This document shows, piece after piece, positions 28,154-36,674 of a stretch of DNA of 64,000 bases. The DNA comes from an uncultured Bacteroides sp. Lineage in GTDB: Bacteria > Bacteroidota > Bacteroidia > Bacteroidales > Bacteroidaceae. The stretch lies in assembly GCF_963676325.1 (NCBI RefSeq), contig NZ_OY781099.1:992001-1056000 (forward strand). The letters run 5' to 3'. Position numbers and translations under genes: made by a program. The notes under the pieces were generated by a model. It did no database searches. It was not told the origin of the DNA and saw nothing but the letters and a program-made list of their open reading frames with translations. Within the stretch, counting starts at the first letter, position 1. Each line of letters opens with the position of its first letter.

Positions 28154-28375
28154 CTTGTTTGTATACAATAAAATAATCTATATTTGCTGCAAATGTAGAT
28201 AGATATTTAAGATTTTAAGCTGTTAATAATTATATCTTAAGCTATATATTGATGTTGCTGTATCTGCCTGTTGCTGTATTCTTAATATGTTATTAAATAG
28301 ATATTTGTGCAGCTTTATTTTATGATTTGCATGATAATATGTTGTTATATATTTGATTCATATTTATAAAATATC

Positions 28376-28383
28376 TATTTTTG
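28376..28383 (+). promoter_or_regulatory. -7 promoter element of the XRE-ImmA-PIN operon
   Basis: TATTTTTG fits TAnnTTTG and lies 48 bp before the XRE start. Longer in-frame starts for the XRE gene would fall upstream of it. Confidence 0.5.
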
Positions 28384-28430
28384 TAACAGAAAAAAAAGAA
28401 ACTCATCTATTATTTAAAAACAGACTCAGT

Positions 28431-28760
28431 ATGATAGCAGAAAACATTCGTTTACTTCGGGAAAAGTTTGGTTATACACAAACTCAAGTGGCGTCATATC
28501 TAAATATTACTTCCTCTGCAGTCAATCAATATGAGAGTAAAGCACGTTCAATTCCTGCAGACGTAGTAAGTAAACTTGCCATTTTGTTTAACGTGGAAGA
28601 GTATGATTTATATGAAGAGAATCCTCAACAGCAGAGCCTAATATCAGCTTTTGCCTTTCGTGCGGATGAACTTAAAGAAGAAGATCTGAAAAGTATAGCT
28701 GCTTTTCGTAAGATTATAACTAATCATTTTCACCTTTCAAATGCTTTAGAAAATGAGTAA
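28431..28760 (+). CDS. XRE-family helix-turn-helix regulator
   Basis: A 109-residue DNA-binding protein. Residues 1-60 form a Cro/CI-type helix-turn-helix (ENIRLLREKFGYTQTQVASY, then SSAVNQYESKARSIPADVVS). The start is the ATG at 28431, since a -7 element lies at 28376. Its stop overlaps the ImmA-like gene by 8 bp. In XRE-ImmA pairs the metalloprotease usually cleaves or antagonises the regulator to switch the operon, which is the likely arrangement here. Confidence 0.88.
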   Translation: MIAENIRLLREKFGYTQTQVASYLNITSSAVNQYESKARSIPADVVSKLAILFNVEEYDLYEENPQQQSLISAFAFRADELKEEDLKSIAAFRKIITNHFHLSNALENE

Positions 28761-29520
28761 ACTAATCTATGATCTAGAATGTTATGTGCAGAAGTTTCGC
28801 CAGGAGAATGGTTTGGGTGAGACGGAACCAATAAAGATTAAAAGTTTTCTTCAAAAGAATGGGATTTTAACGGTTTATATGCCTTTGAGTGAAACCTTCT
28901 CTGGTATGGGGATAAAGTCTGTGTTTGGTACAGATATAAAAAGATATATTATGGTAAATTGTACTCATTCAATAGGGAAGCAGCATTTTACAATTTGTCA
29001 TGAGTTATATCACCTTTATATCCAAGAAAAATTCGAATCTGAAGCAAGTAAGAATATTGGTCGATTTGATAAAAAAGGAAATCCTGAAGAATTTAAAGCT
29101 GATTTTTTTGCTGCGCTTTTACTGCTTCCATGGCATGGGGTATGGAGTATGATACCAGAATGTGAACGTTCAAAGAATAAAATAACACTTCCCACCTTAG
29201 TCGCTATTGAACAATATTATGGTTGTTCAAGGTCTGCTTTACTATATAGGCTTTTAGATAAAGGATTAATAGATGATTCCTATAAATTGCAGTTTACAAC
29301 AGGTATCAAAGTTCAGGCCAGAAAATTAGGATATGATATCTCTTTATACGAAAAAGGAAATTGTGGAGTTGTTATAGGTAACTATGGAACAATAGCTTAT
29401 AAAGCATGGGATAAAGGTCTTATTTCTGAAAGTTCATATTATTCTTTCTTAGAGGATATAGGTATTGATGTTTCCGAATTAGACGAACGAAACAGTGAGC
29501 AGAATGGAGAAGCAGAATAG
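28753..29520 (+). CDS. ImmA/IrrE-type metalloprotease
   Basis: A 255-residue cytoplasmic protein with the zinc motif HELYH (H83-H87) followed by the family's PEEFKADFFAALLLLP stretch carrying the third ligand. The C-terminal ~100 residues are helical and lack a recognised domain. It overlaps both its neighbours, XRE before and the PIN-like gene after, so the three form one translationally coupled unit. ImmA/IrrE proteins act on partner XRE repressors; substrate here is inferred from the overlap. Confidence 0.88.
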   Translation: MSKLIYDLECYVQKFRQENGLGETEPIKIKSFLQKNGILTVYMPLSETFSGMGIKSVFGTDIKRYIMVNCTHSIGKQHFTICHELYHLYIQEKFESEASKNIGRFDKKGNPEEFKADFFAALLLLPWHGVWSMIPECERSKNKITLPTLVAIEQYYGCSRSALLYRLLDKGLIDDSYKLQFTTGIKVQARKLGYDISLYEKGNCGVVIGNYGTIAYKAWDKGLISESSYYSFLEDIGIDVSELDERNSEQNGEAE

Positions 29521-30049
29521 TCTGATATTATTGGATAGTGATGTTATTTCTCACTTTATCACAAATCAAGTATTAACTGATCTTCCGCGGATTCTTGCTC
29601 CACATAGTTGTGTTGTTTTGGATTATGTATACAACGAGGTCTCAAGACACACTTTCAGAAAGGCATTTCTTGATTCTATGATTGGGAAAGGACTGGAGAA
29701 ATGGGATTTTCCAAATAATAATGAAATCGTAAAGCGTGAATTTGCGCTTATAAGAAAACTTAATCCGATTATTGGGGATGGCGAAAGGGCTTGCATGGCT
29801 GTTGCCAAATATGGTAATAATATAATAGCCAGTAGTAATTTTAGGGATATAGCACCTTATTGTAAAGCAAATAACATTCATTATCTTGGCACCTTGGATA
29901 TTTTAATAATAGCATGTAATAAGGGAATCTACGATGAGGCTAAATGCGATCATTTTATCAGTGAGGCAATAAAAATTAATAATGCAAGATTCCCGAAGGG
30001 AGTTACCCAAATAAAATTCTATCAGGCTCCTGATCTTTCTTTTATCTAA
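29504..30049 (+). CDS. PIN-like domain protein, probable toxin nuclease
   Basis: A 181-residue protein with the acidic pattern of PIN nucleases: LLLDSDVISHF (D11, D13), a central GDGERACMAVA with an acidic pair, and IIASSNFRDI near the end of the fold. PIN toxins cut RNA in type II toxin-antitoxin systems. The start is either the ATG at 29504 or a GTG at 29495; both overlap the ImmA-like gene. The gene order XRE-ImmA-PIN suggests the upstream pair controls the nuclease. Activity has to be considered inferred. Confidence 0.7.
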   Translation: MEKQNSLILLDSDVISHFITNQVLTDLPRILAPHSCVVLDYVYNEVSRHTFRKAFLDSMIGKGLEKWDFPNNNEIVKREFALIRKLNPIIGDGERACMAVAKYGNNIIASSNFRDIAPYCKANNIHYLGTLDILIIACNKGIYDEAKCDHFISEAIKINNARFPKGVTQIKFYQAPDLSFI

Positions 30050-30181
30050 GATAGAATAGATATCGCTCAAAATAAACAGTCCTTGAATTGTTCTTCTGAT
30101 GTGCGAAGGTAAAGTGTGATATAGTTAAATAGCAAGCTCCCATTTATTGATATTTTTACTTTTCAAACAGAATAAAAAGAA

Positions 30182-30189
30182 TACCTTTG
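30182..30189 (+). promoter_or_regulatory. -7 promoter element of the PhzF-DUF1697-PhzF operon
   Basis: TACCTTTG, 28 bp before the ATG at 30217. It rules out the TTG at 30187 as start. Confidence 0.6.
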
Positions 30190-30216
30190 TTCTTCGGACT
30201 TAAAAGCGAAAAGTTT

Positions 30217-31245
30217 ATGGCAGACAATTATTTAGAAAATCAATACGAGCAATACCAGGCCAGAAAGGCGGCTTGGGAGAAAGCTTGCAAATACGGTATA
30301 AAGAAAACAACTACAGCTAATCAGGCAAAACCAGAAAAACCGGTTGTAGCTTCTGAAACAGATACTAAGAAACGATTCACTTACAGAAAACTGGATGCCT
30401 TTACAAGCGGAAAGTCGAAAGGGAATCCTGCCGCTTGTCTGTATCTTGACAAAGATCAGCAATTAACAGAAGAAGAGATGCTGACCATAGCAAAAGACCA
30501 CAAAGGATTTGTGTCCGAAGTAGTTTATTGCAGTCCGCTTGCTGATAATGCATACAGGCTGCGTTACTATTCTTCTGAATGCGAAGTGGAATTCTGTGGA
30601 CACGGAACCATTGCGTGTATGTACAACCTCGTAAAAAGTAATAAGGAACTGACAGAAGTAAAGGAAATCATCATTAAAACCAATAAAGGAGATTTGAAAG
30701 TATATAACGAACTCCAGTCTCTCGATGCCGTATTTATAACAGCTCCCGATCCGGAATATCTTGAAGTAAAACCTTCTTTAGAAACTATAGCTGCCAATCT
30801 AAATACTACAGCTGAAACTATTGATCAGCAATACCCCATAATGTTGATAGATGCAGGCTTAAGAACACTCATTGTTCCTATAAACACATTGAATAAAATT
30901 CTTGCTTTGCATCCGGATGAACTAAAGCTGAAAGAATTCTGCGTTAATAATGATATAGATATAATACTCGTTTTCACCAATGATGTAGCTTATAAATCAA
31001 ATAAAATCAGAACCCGTGTATTCGCTCCCAAATTCGGTTACCTCGAAGATCCTGCAACCGGTTCAGGTAATTCCGCAATGGGATATTACATGCTGAAGAA
31101 TGAGATGTGGAACGGTCAGCCAGTTTCAGTAGAACAGAATGGTGAAAAGGAACTTTTTAATGTTGTGAAGCTTAAGGCTGTAGATGGCAAAGTCCTTTTT
31201 GGTGGCGGTGCTGTTGTTAAGATTGAGGGGGATTATAGCTTGTAG
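30217..31245 (+). CDS. PhzF-like isomerase/epimerase family protein (first)
   Basis: A 342-residue member of the PhzF/diaminopimelate-epimerase fold. Typical stretches are YRKLDAFTSGKSKGNPAACLYL, SECEVEFCGHGTIACMYNL and YLEDPATGSGNSAMGYYML, with the usual E in the first half (SEVVYC) as candidate base. The ~50 N-terminal residues are a charged extension (QYEQYQARKAAWEKA) lacking in most PhzF proteins. It is only distantly similar to the other two PhzF genes here. Function of most members outside phenazine synthesis is unknown. Confidence 0.85.
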   Translation: MADNYLENQYEQYQARKAAWEKACKYGIKKTTTANQAKPEKPVVASETDTKKRFTYRKLDAFTSGKSKGNPAACLYLDKDQQLTEEEMLTIAKDHKGFVSEVVYCSPLADNAYRLRYYSSECEVEFCGHGTIACMYNLVKSNKELTEVKEIIIKTNKGDLKVYNELQSLDAVFITAPDPEYLEVKPSLETIAANLNTTAETIDQQYPIMLIDAGLRTLIVPINTLNKILALHPDELKLKEFCVNNDIDIILVFTNDVAYKSNKIRTRVFAPKFGYLEDPATGSGNSAMGYYMLKNEMWNGQPVSVEQNGEKELFNVVKLKAVDGKVLFGGGAVVKIEGDYSL

Positions 31246-31250
31246 TTCAA

Positions 31251-31805
31251 ATGAATATTTATATAGCATTACTTAGAGGAATTAATGTAGGCGGAAAGAA
31301 TATGATAAAGATGCCTGAATTAAAGAAAGCCTTTGATTCAATAGGGCTTTGTGAAGTACAAACATATATTCAAAGCGGAAATGTTATATTCAAATCAGAT
31401 GAAGAGGAAGCTACTCTTCAAACAAAGATAGAAACTAAGATTGAAGCGGCCTTTGGCTTTCCGGTAAAGGTAATATTGAGAATGTTGGCTGAGTTGGAAG
31501 AAATAATCCTTGATTGTCCTTTCTCAAAAGATGAGATATCAGAAGCTGAATCCTTGTCAGACAAAGAATGCTTGTACGTGGCGCTACTGTCCACAGTTCC
31601 CCCAAAAGAGAAAACAGAATATCTTAATGCATATAGAAATGAGAATGATGATTACCGGATTATAGGCAGAAACGTGTATCTTTTATTTCGCAATAGCATT
31701 AGTAAATCTAAGCTTGCCAATAATGTTCAGAAACTTGATGCAGTAGTAACTGTTCGCAACTGGAAGACTTTAAGCAAGCTTGTTTTGCTGGCAAAAGGAA
31801 TATAA
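31251..31805 (+). CDS. DUF1697 family protein
   Basis: A 184-residue protein with the DUF1697 opening IALLRGINVGGKNMIKMPEL and QTYIQSGNVIFKS. The family's function is not known. The start lies 6 bp after the first PhzF gene and a PhzF gene follows 33 bp later, so it is in the same operon. Confidence 0.88.
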   Translation: MNIYIALLRGINVGGKNMIKMPELKKAFDSIGLCEVQTYIQSGNVIFKSDEEEATLQTKIETKIEAAFGFPVKVILRMLAELEEIILDCPFSKDEISEAESLSDKECLYVALLSTVPPKEKTEYLNAYRNENDDYRIIGRNVYLLFRNSISKSKLANNVQKLDAVVTVRNWKTLSKLVLLAKGI

Positions 31806-31838
31806 AAATTGGATATCAACAAAATACAGACACATAAT

Positions 31839-32624
31839 ATGAAACAAAGAATATATCAGGTAGATGCATTTACCAGCGAAGTTTTTTCAGGCAATTCTGC
31901 AGCTGTCTGCCCATTGGATAAATGGCTGAGCAATGATGTTATGCAGAAAATAGCAATGGAGAATAACCTTGCCGAAACTGCCTTTTATGTGAAACAAGGT
32001 GATAAATACGAGATAAGATGGTTTACTCCGGCGGTAGAAGTCGATCTATGCGGACATGCCACTCTTGCTACTGCTTTTGTTTTGTTCAATTATGAAGATC
32101 ATAAGGAAGATGCTATTCATTTCTATTCTCCCAGAGGCGGAGAATTGTCTGTCAGCAAGAGTGGAGAACTGTTAACTTTGAATTTTCCTTCAGATGAATT
32201 TAAAGAGATAAAACTCACGGATGAAATAACAAATGGATTTGATCTACAGCCAATAGCAGCCTATAAAGGTAAAACAGATTATTTCTTAGTCTTTGAAAAG
32301 GAAGAACAGATAGTGAACATAAAGCCCAATCTGAAAGAGATTTCAAAGTTAAAGGGTAGGGGAGTAATCATTTCCGCAAAAGGAAATAATGTAGATTTTG
32401 TTTCAAGATTCTTCGCTCCGCAGTCCGGCATCGATGAAGATCCGGTTACCGGTTCAGCTCATACAACGTTAACTCCTTATTGGTCGGCAAGACTAAATAA
32501 AAAGGAACTTTCTGCTATTCAGTTGTCAGTTCGTAAGGGATATCTTTCTTGCAAATACTTGGGGGAACGAGTTGAAATTAGCGGAGAATGTAAGTTGTAT
32601 ATGGCTGGGGAGATTTATTTGTAG
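31839..32624 (+). CDS. PhzF-like protein (second), near twin of 38145-38930
   Basis: A 261-residue PhzF-fold protein with YQVDAFTSEVFSGNSAAVCP, EVDLCGHATLATAFVLF and GIDEDPVTGSAHTTLTPYW. The start is the ATG at 31839; an upstream TTG adds ten residues of no family character. By eye it differs from the third PhzF at about 28 of 261 positions, and the nucleotide match is also high through the stop codon. The two copies lie in direct orientation about 5.5 kb apart. Confidence 0.88.
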   Translation: MKQRIYQVDAFTSEVFSGNSAAVCPLDKWLSNDVMQKIAMENNLAETAFYVKQGDKYEIRWFTPAVEVDLCGHATLATAFVLFNYEDHKEDAIHFYSPRGGELSVSKSGELLTLNFPSDEFKEIKLTDEITNGFDLQPIAAYKGKTDYFLVFEKEEQIVNIKPNLKEISKLKGRGVIISAKGNNVDFVSRFFAPQSGIDEDPVTGSAHTTLTPYWSARLNKKELSAIQLSVRKGYLSCKYLGERVEISGECKLYMAGEIYL

Positions 32625-32647
32625 CTAATTTAAAATATAAAAAACAG

Positions 32648-32679
32648 GAAAGTGTAATATGCAAAATATTGCACTTTTT
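32648..32679 (+). terminator. Hairpin terminator, second copy, next to the intron
   Basis: GAAAGTGTAATAT and ATATTGCACTTTTT form a stem matching the hairpin at 28123-28153. The group II intron begins 8 bp after it. Confidence 0.75.
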
Positions 32680-33106
32680 AGTATTAGTTCGCCCAGCACG
32701 AACTATTTACTTTAGGGTGCAAGTCCCGAACACGCCATTATAGCTGGAAGTGTTAGCTTACGGCAAGGGTGTCCATTGCGAAGTGGAATCTGAAGGAAGC
32801 CTGCGGCAAATTCCCGGTCTGACGAACAGAAACCGGATATAAGGCTCAAAATACATGGATGAGTTTGCTAATTAAAACAAAGTCCTGTGCTATATAGATG
32901 TATGCGAGTAAATCCGGCAGATATATGGGAAGAAAGTAGTAGTTAATAACTGGGGAGATCTCACGGACGTGTGGATGCTTTTCTTTTCAGAAACATGGAT
33001 AACAATTGTCGTGAGAAGTCAGCCGAGGACATAGTACCCGATTTAGATTGACCATTCGGGGAAGGTCTGAACCTTATCTAAGTGAGAAGTAAATGAATGT
33101 AACCTT

Positions 33107-34510
33107 ATGAAGGGAAGAATGCAGAAAATATCAGCAACGAATGATAGCTGCCCGCAAAAGAATAGGACGGAATCCGAATGCTATGCGGGAGTGCAGACTT
33201 TTATAGGGATTACTGAAAACAACCTCACGGAAGTGCATTTTACAAAAGATGATTTACTGGAACGTATCTTGTCGCCTGCCAATTTGAACAAGGCTTATAA
33301 ACAGGTCGTATCGAATGGTGGCAGTGGAGGTGTCGATAAGATGGAAACGGAAGAACTTCTTCCGTTTCTGAAACTCCATAAAGATGAACTGGTAACATCT
33401 TTAATGGATGGTAATTACCATCCTAATCCAGTCCGTAGGGTAGAAATCCCTAAGGAGAATGGCAAGAAGCGCCAGCTTGGTATCCCTACCGTAGTTGACC
33501 GTCTTATTCAACAAGCCATATCCCAAATTTTATCTCCGATTTATGAACGAGAATTCAGTAACAACAGCTTCGGTTTTCGTCCGAAACGCAGTGCGCATAA
33601 AGCGCTGCGAACAGCCCAGAACTATATTAATGCAGGCAATAAATATGCGGTTGATTTAGATCTGGAGCATTTTTTCGACACAGTCAACCAAAGCAAGCTG
33701 ATAGAAATTCTTTCCCGCAGGATAAAAGATGGGAGAGTGATTTCTCTTATCCATAAATATCTCCGCGCGGGAATTATAATTGGTCATAAATTTGAGGAAA
33801 GCAGTCGGGGAGTTCCTCAAGGTGGTCCCCTTAGTCCGCTACTGAGCAATATAATGCTCAATGAACTGGATAAAGAGCTGGAACGCCGAGGACATCCATT
33901 TGTCCGCTATGCAGATGATTGCATGATATTTTGCAAAAGTAAACGCTCTGCCAGTCGTACGATGAAGCACATCATTTGTTTTATCGAAGAAACCCTCTTC
34001 CTGAGGGTAAACCGAGAGAAAACGAAAGCAGGATATGTGCGGGGCATGAAGTTCTTAGGTTACTCCTTTTATAATAGCAAAGGAGGATTTCGCTTATCTG
34101 TACACTCCAAAAGTTACATGAAACTGAAAGTTCGTTTGAAAGAGCTGACAGGTCGCAGTAATGGCATGGGATACAATAAACGCAAATACGAACTTCATCA
34201 ATTCATTCGTGGCTGGATTGAATACTTCAAACTTGCAGACATGCAAAATCATCTGAAGAGGATAGATCAATGGCTCCGTCGCCGGCTTCGTATGTGTATA
34301 TGGAAAAGTTGGAAGAATGTCAGTACTCGTATAACCAATCTATTGCGTTGCGGTATTGATAGATGGCATGCTCAGAAATGGGGATATGTGAAAGGTTACT
34401 GGCGAATAGCTGGCAGCCCGATTCTTAGCTGTGCAATTGATACAGATAAATTGCGAAATGCAGGTTATCCAATGATGTTGGATTATTACAGTAAAATGTA
34501 TCGTAAATAA
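33107..34510 (+). CDS. ltrA: Group II intron reverse transcriptase/maturase
   Basis: A 467-residue intron-encoded protein. Reverse transcriptase blocks include RQLGIPTVVDRLIQQAI, SFGFRPKRSAHKALR, VPQGGPLSPLLSNIM and the catalytic FVRYADDCMIF. A maturase (X) domain follows at about 350-467 (IWKSWKNVSTRITNLLRCG, YWRIAGSPILS). No HNH endonuclease domain is present, so the intron probably relies on nicked or single-stranded DNA for insertion. The ORF is intact, so the intron may be active. Confidence 0.95.
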   Translation: MKGRMQKISATNDSCPQKNRTESECYAGVQTFIGITENNLTEVHFTKDDLLERILSPANLNKAYKQVVSNGGSGGVDKMETEELLPFLKLHKDELVTSLMDGNYHPNPVRRVEIPKENGKKRQLGIPTVVDRLIQQAISQILSPIYEREFSNNSFGFRPKRSAHKALRTAQNYINAGNKYAVDLDLEHFFDTVNQSKLIEILSRRIKDGRVISLIHKYLRAGIIIGHKFEESSRGVPQGGPLSPLLSNIMLNELDKELERRGHPFVRYADDCMIFCKSKRSASRTMKHIICFIEETLFLRVNREKTKAGYVRGMKFLGYSFYNSKGGFRLSVHSKSYMKLKVRLKELTGRSNGMGYNKRKYELHQFIRGWIEYFKLADMQNHLKRIDQWLRRRLRMCIWKSWKNVSTRITNLLRCGIDRWHAQKWGYVKGYWRIAGSPILSCAIDTDKLRNAGYPMMLDYYSKMYRK

Positions 34511-34511
34511 G

Positions 34512-34600
34512 GAACCGCCGTATGCGGAACCGCACGTACGGTGGTGTGAGAGGTCGGAAAATGAAATAGGAGGAAACTATTTCATTTTCCTCCTACTCGA
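34512..34600 (+). ncRNA. Group II intron domains V and VI
   Basis: Domain V is the hairpin of GAACCGCCGTATGCGGA with CCGCACGTACGGTGG (34512-34547). Domain VI is a 14-bp stem, GGAAAATGAAATAG (34556-34569) with CTATTTCATTTTCC (34577-34590). Confidence 0.8.
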
Positions 34601-34618
34601 TTATACGATATAATACGT

Positions 34619-34626
34619 TATATTTG
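34619..34626 (+). promoter_or_regulatory. -7 promoter element of the XRE-DUF3800 pair
   Basis: TATATTTG lies 26 bp before the XRE start. It is the counterpart of 28179-28186 in the duplicated intergenic sequence. Confidence 0.55.
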
Positions 34627-34652
34627 CTTCAAATGGGCAAAATAATGCACTT

Positions 34653-34859
34653 ATGGATTTCTACGATATTATAAAAGACAGAAGAGTCTTGCTCAACATT
34701 ACTCAGCAAGACCTGGCAGATATTTCCGGCGTTAGTCTTCGGACTATTAAAGCTATAGAAAAAGGCAACGGTAATCCATCTATCGATACTCTTGGAAAAA
34801 TAGCCGATGCACTAGGACTTGAGTTAATAATGAAAGTTAGAGAAATACCTAAATTATGA
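34653..34859 (+). CDS. Small XRE (HipB-like) regulator
   Basis: A 68-residue single-domain helix-turn-helix protein: RRVLLNITQQDLADISGVSL then IKAIEKGNGNPSIDTLGKIA and a short beta tail ending in EIPKL, as in HipB/y4mF antitoxins. Its stop overlaps the next start by 4 bp (ATGA), showing an operon whose second gene is now only a stub. Probably an orphaned regulator or antitoxin. Confidence 0.85.
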   Translation: MDFYDIIKDRRVLLNITQQDLADISGVSLRTIKAIEKGNGNPSIDTLGKIADALGLELIMKVREIPKL

Positions 34860-34936
34860 GTAATAAGACTTTTAATGTTTATTGCGATGAAAGTACCTAT
34901 CTAGACAACGTAATCTTACATCTTACTATTTATTGA
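34856..34936 (+). pseudogene. N-terminal stub of a DUF3800-like gene
   Basis: A 26-residue frame reads MSNKTFNVYCDES and then stops. DUF3800 proteins open with a similar VYCDES stretch, and they are usually ~220-300 residues, so this is a truncated remnant. Overlap with the XRE gene shows the original operon. Nothing recognisable as its missing part follows. Confidence 0.55.
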
Positions 34937-35023
34937 CTGCATACTATTTAAATAAACCTTATGCTGAGAAACAAATAAAAAAGAAAATGAATAAGAAATT
35001 AGATACCATTGTATAAAAAAGCA

Positions 35024-35055
35024 GGGCTCGATTTATATCTAGATAAACCGAGCCC
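35024..35055. terminator. GGGCTCG hairpin
   Basis: GGGCTCG (35024-35030) pairs with CGAGCCC (35049-35055), with TTTA/TAAA extending the stem. No T-run follows on the plus strand; preceding A-run gives a T-run after it on the minus strand, so it may terminate minus-strand transcription of the IS relic. Confidence 0.5.
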
Positions 35056-35149
35056 CGAAACTCCTTCTAATTTTAGATGAGCACTGCAAAGATGCGACAT
35101 TTATTATATATATACAAACTTACATAAAAATCTTGATTAATAAGCATGC

Positions 35150-36080
35150 TCAATAAAAATGAAGACCACTCCATTCGTTCATCCGAGCATTCCCGAAAAT
35201 ATAGTATATTTCAATTTTATCCATAAAAGAGCTAATTATTAGTGTGCTAATTTTACCGAGAATTCGGGTTGACGGTCCTGTTTGATGTTTAGCATAATTT
35301 CTTATTAGCATGAATTGGCCACAAAGTTGTGAGAATGTGATTTCAATCCTTTCCCTAGCTTTAGCAAAAGGTTTGAAATATTGTTCCCAGTCCATTTAAC
35401 TAAGTATATATAGAATCTCTAGCTTTATGTTAGCTGTCTCAAATAGATCCAGTAATATTTCCGCACTCAAATAGCCTTTGTTACCCGGAGATACTGCAAT
35501 TATAGAAACGCAATTTCACTTCCTTCAGATAGTTGATATAATGAACGCTGACATTACTCTGGTCGTAAGAATATAGCACGCCACTTAATTTACAGACAGT
35601 ATGAATTTAGAACCGTAATAAAACATACCCTGAGAGGCGCAATAGCCCTTTTAGGGTTCCGTGGAATAGTCGCCTTTCCCAGATTGGCACCTATTAACTC
35701 TTTCTATTCTGTAAACTTCAATAAGCTTAGAGTCTATACAAAAGAATTCTTCACTTCCATCATTTTTGTTACGACACTCTAGTATATAGTATAGCAAAGG
35801 TTTCTGGTAAACTTGCGTCAAACATTGTATTGGCGACGAGATATGAGATCTGGTATTTAAGAACGGAATTCTTTGAGTCTAGAGAAAAACAGATTTTCAT
35901 TATCTATACTCAGGTATTCAGCAGTCATACCAAAAGCTACAACTTCAAGATCTTAAAAACGTGGTACGACAAAAGATCGAGTCATATTTTCATTTTTATT
36001 GGCAAGATTTGTATAAAAATTCTTGCATGTATCAAGATATTTTGCGAATATTGCATACAAAATGTACATAAAGCTATTTG
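35150..36080 (-). pseudogene. IS982-family transposase relic
   Basis: Translating the minus strand across several stops and a frame change gives a near-complete IS982 transposase: DLEVVAFGMTAEYLSID, IPDLISRRQYN, CIDSKLIEVYRIERVNR, KGYCASQGMFYYGFKFHTV, VSVHYINYLKEVKLRF and, in the last open stretch (35150-35395), KARERIEITFSQLCGQFML. At least four in-frame stops make it inactive. It fills most of the 34937-36208 gap; terminal inverted repeats were not identified. A partial second copy lies in the opposite orientation at 37826. Confidence 0.8.
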
Positions 36081-36158
36081 TTATTAGAAGTTTAATCAAC
36101 ACTAATATACAAAATTCAGCAATATGCTCAACTTTTAAAATATAAATTATTTAGATTC

Positions 36159-36166
36159 TAACCTTG
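36159..36166 (+). promoter_or_regulatory. Possible -7 element before the DarT-like cassette
   Basis: TAACCTTG is one base off TAnnTTTG and lies 43 bp before the first gene. It is followed by TAGGTT (36171) and AACCTA (36189), an inverted pair that could be an operator. Confidence 0.3.
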
Positions 36167-36208
36167 CAAATAGGTTAAATTATAGTAAAACCTAAAAAAA
36201 TAATAACT

Positions 36209-36667
36209 ATGACACTTGAAGAAATGACAGGCGCAATGCGTCCTACAAATGTACCTAAGACAGCAACTGAGTTACAAAATTTAGTAATAAAAAATATTCA
36301 GTCAAGAAAATACCAAAATAACTATGAATTTCTTGAAGATATGGGACGAATGTTAGCTGTTATTGGTGAAGAAAGCTTAGACAGTTCTAAGATTGTAGGT
36401 GATACTGGATATAAAGGAACTCACCTTCCTCTATGGGATATTAGAGAAGGTATGCATGATTTTTTTGTTATTGATCCAATTACAAAGAAATCCGTCCCTG
36501 ATCCTCGAGTTATGTTGCTTGGAAAAATGATCTATATGGTTGGTAACCAAAGTGGTCAAGGTCATGAATATATGTATGAAGCATATTGTGAAGCTGGAAA
36601 AATATATCATGGTATTATTAGTTCATTGAACTATGCTTGGAATGGCATAGGTTCTTGGCAAGCTTAA
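36209..36667 (+). CDS. Unknown 152-residue protein, partner of DarT-like gene
   Basis: Not recognised. It is a soluble 152-residue protein without signal peptide, membrane segment or known motif; helical N-terminal half (NYEFLEDMGRMLAVIGEESL) and a glycine/aromatic-rich C-terminal end (GNQSGQGHEYMYEAY, LNYAWNGIGSWQA). It lacks the glycine-rich loops of a macrodomain, so it is not a DarG in the usual sense. It starts the two-gene unit and ends 7 bp before the ADP-ribosyltransferase-like gene, the position expected of an antitoxin or accessory subunit. Both genes lie between inverted IS982 relics. Confidence 0.6.
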   Translation: MTLEEMTGAMRPTNVPKTATELQNLVIKNIQSRKYQNNYEFLEDMGRMLAVIGEESLDSSKIVGDTGYKGTHLPLWDIREGMHDFFVIDPITKKSVPDPRVMLLGKMIYMVGNQSGQGHEYMYEAYCEAGKIYHGIISSLNYAWNGIGSWQA

Positions 36668-36674
36668 CTATAAT

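Larger units (their letters stand above)
32687..34602 (+). mobile_element. Group II intron with maturase
   Basis: About 1.9 kb retroelement. The 5' end GTTCGCCCAG resembles the GUGYG-type start of bacterial group II introns; a structured leader (32700-33106) precedes the ORF, and domains V and VI lie after it. Boundaries are supported by comparison with 28140-28200, where the same hairpin-to-promoter sequence is uninterrupted, so the junction is probably between TAGTATTA and TATACGAT. The exact last base is uncertain by a few positions. Confidence 0.85.

Noticed and set aside
30187..30216. Upstream TTG start for the first PhzF gene
   Set aside because: It overlaps the -7 promoter element, so it cannot be in the transcript.
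35830..36087. Plus-strand ORF of 85 codons
   Set aside because: It runs antisense to the decayed IS982 transposase, has no family character and no promoter.
36209..36667. DarG-type macrodomain antitoxin
   Set aside because: No macrodomain glycine-rich loops and only 152 residues; kept as unknown.
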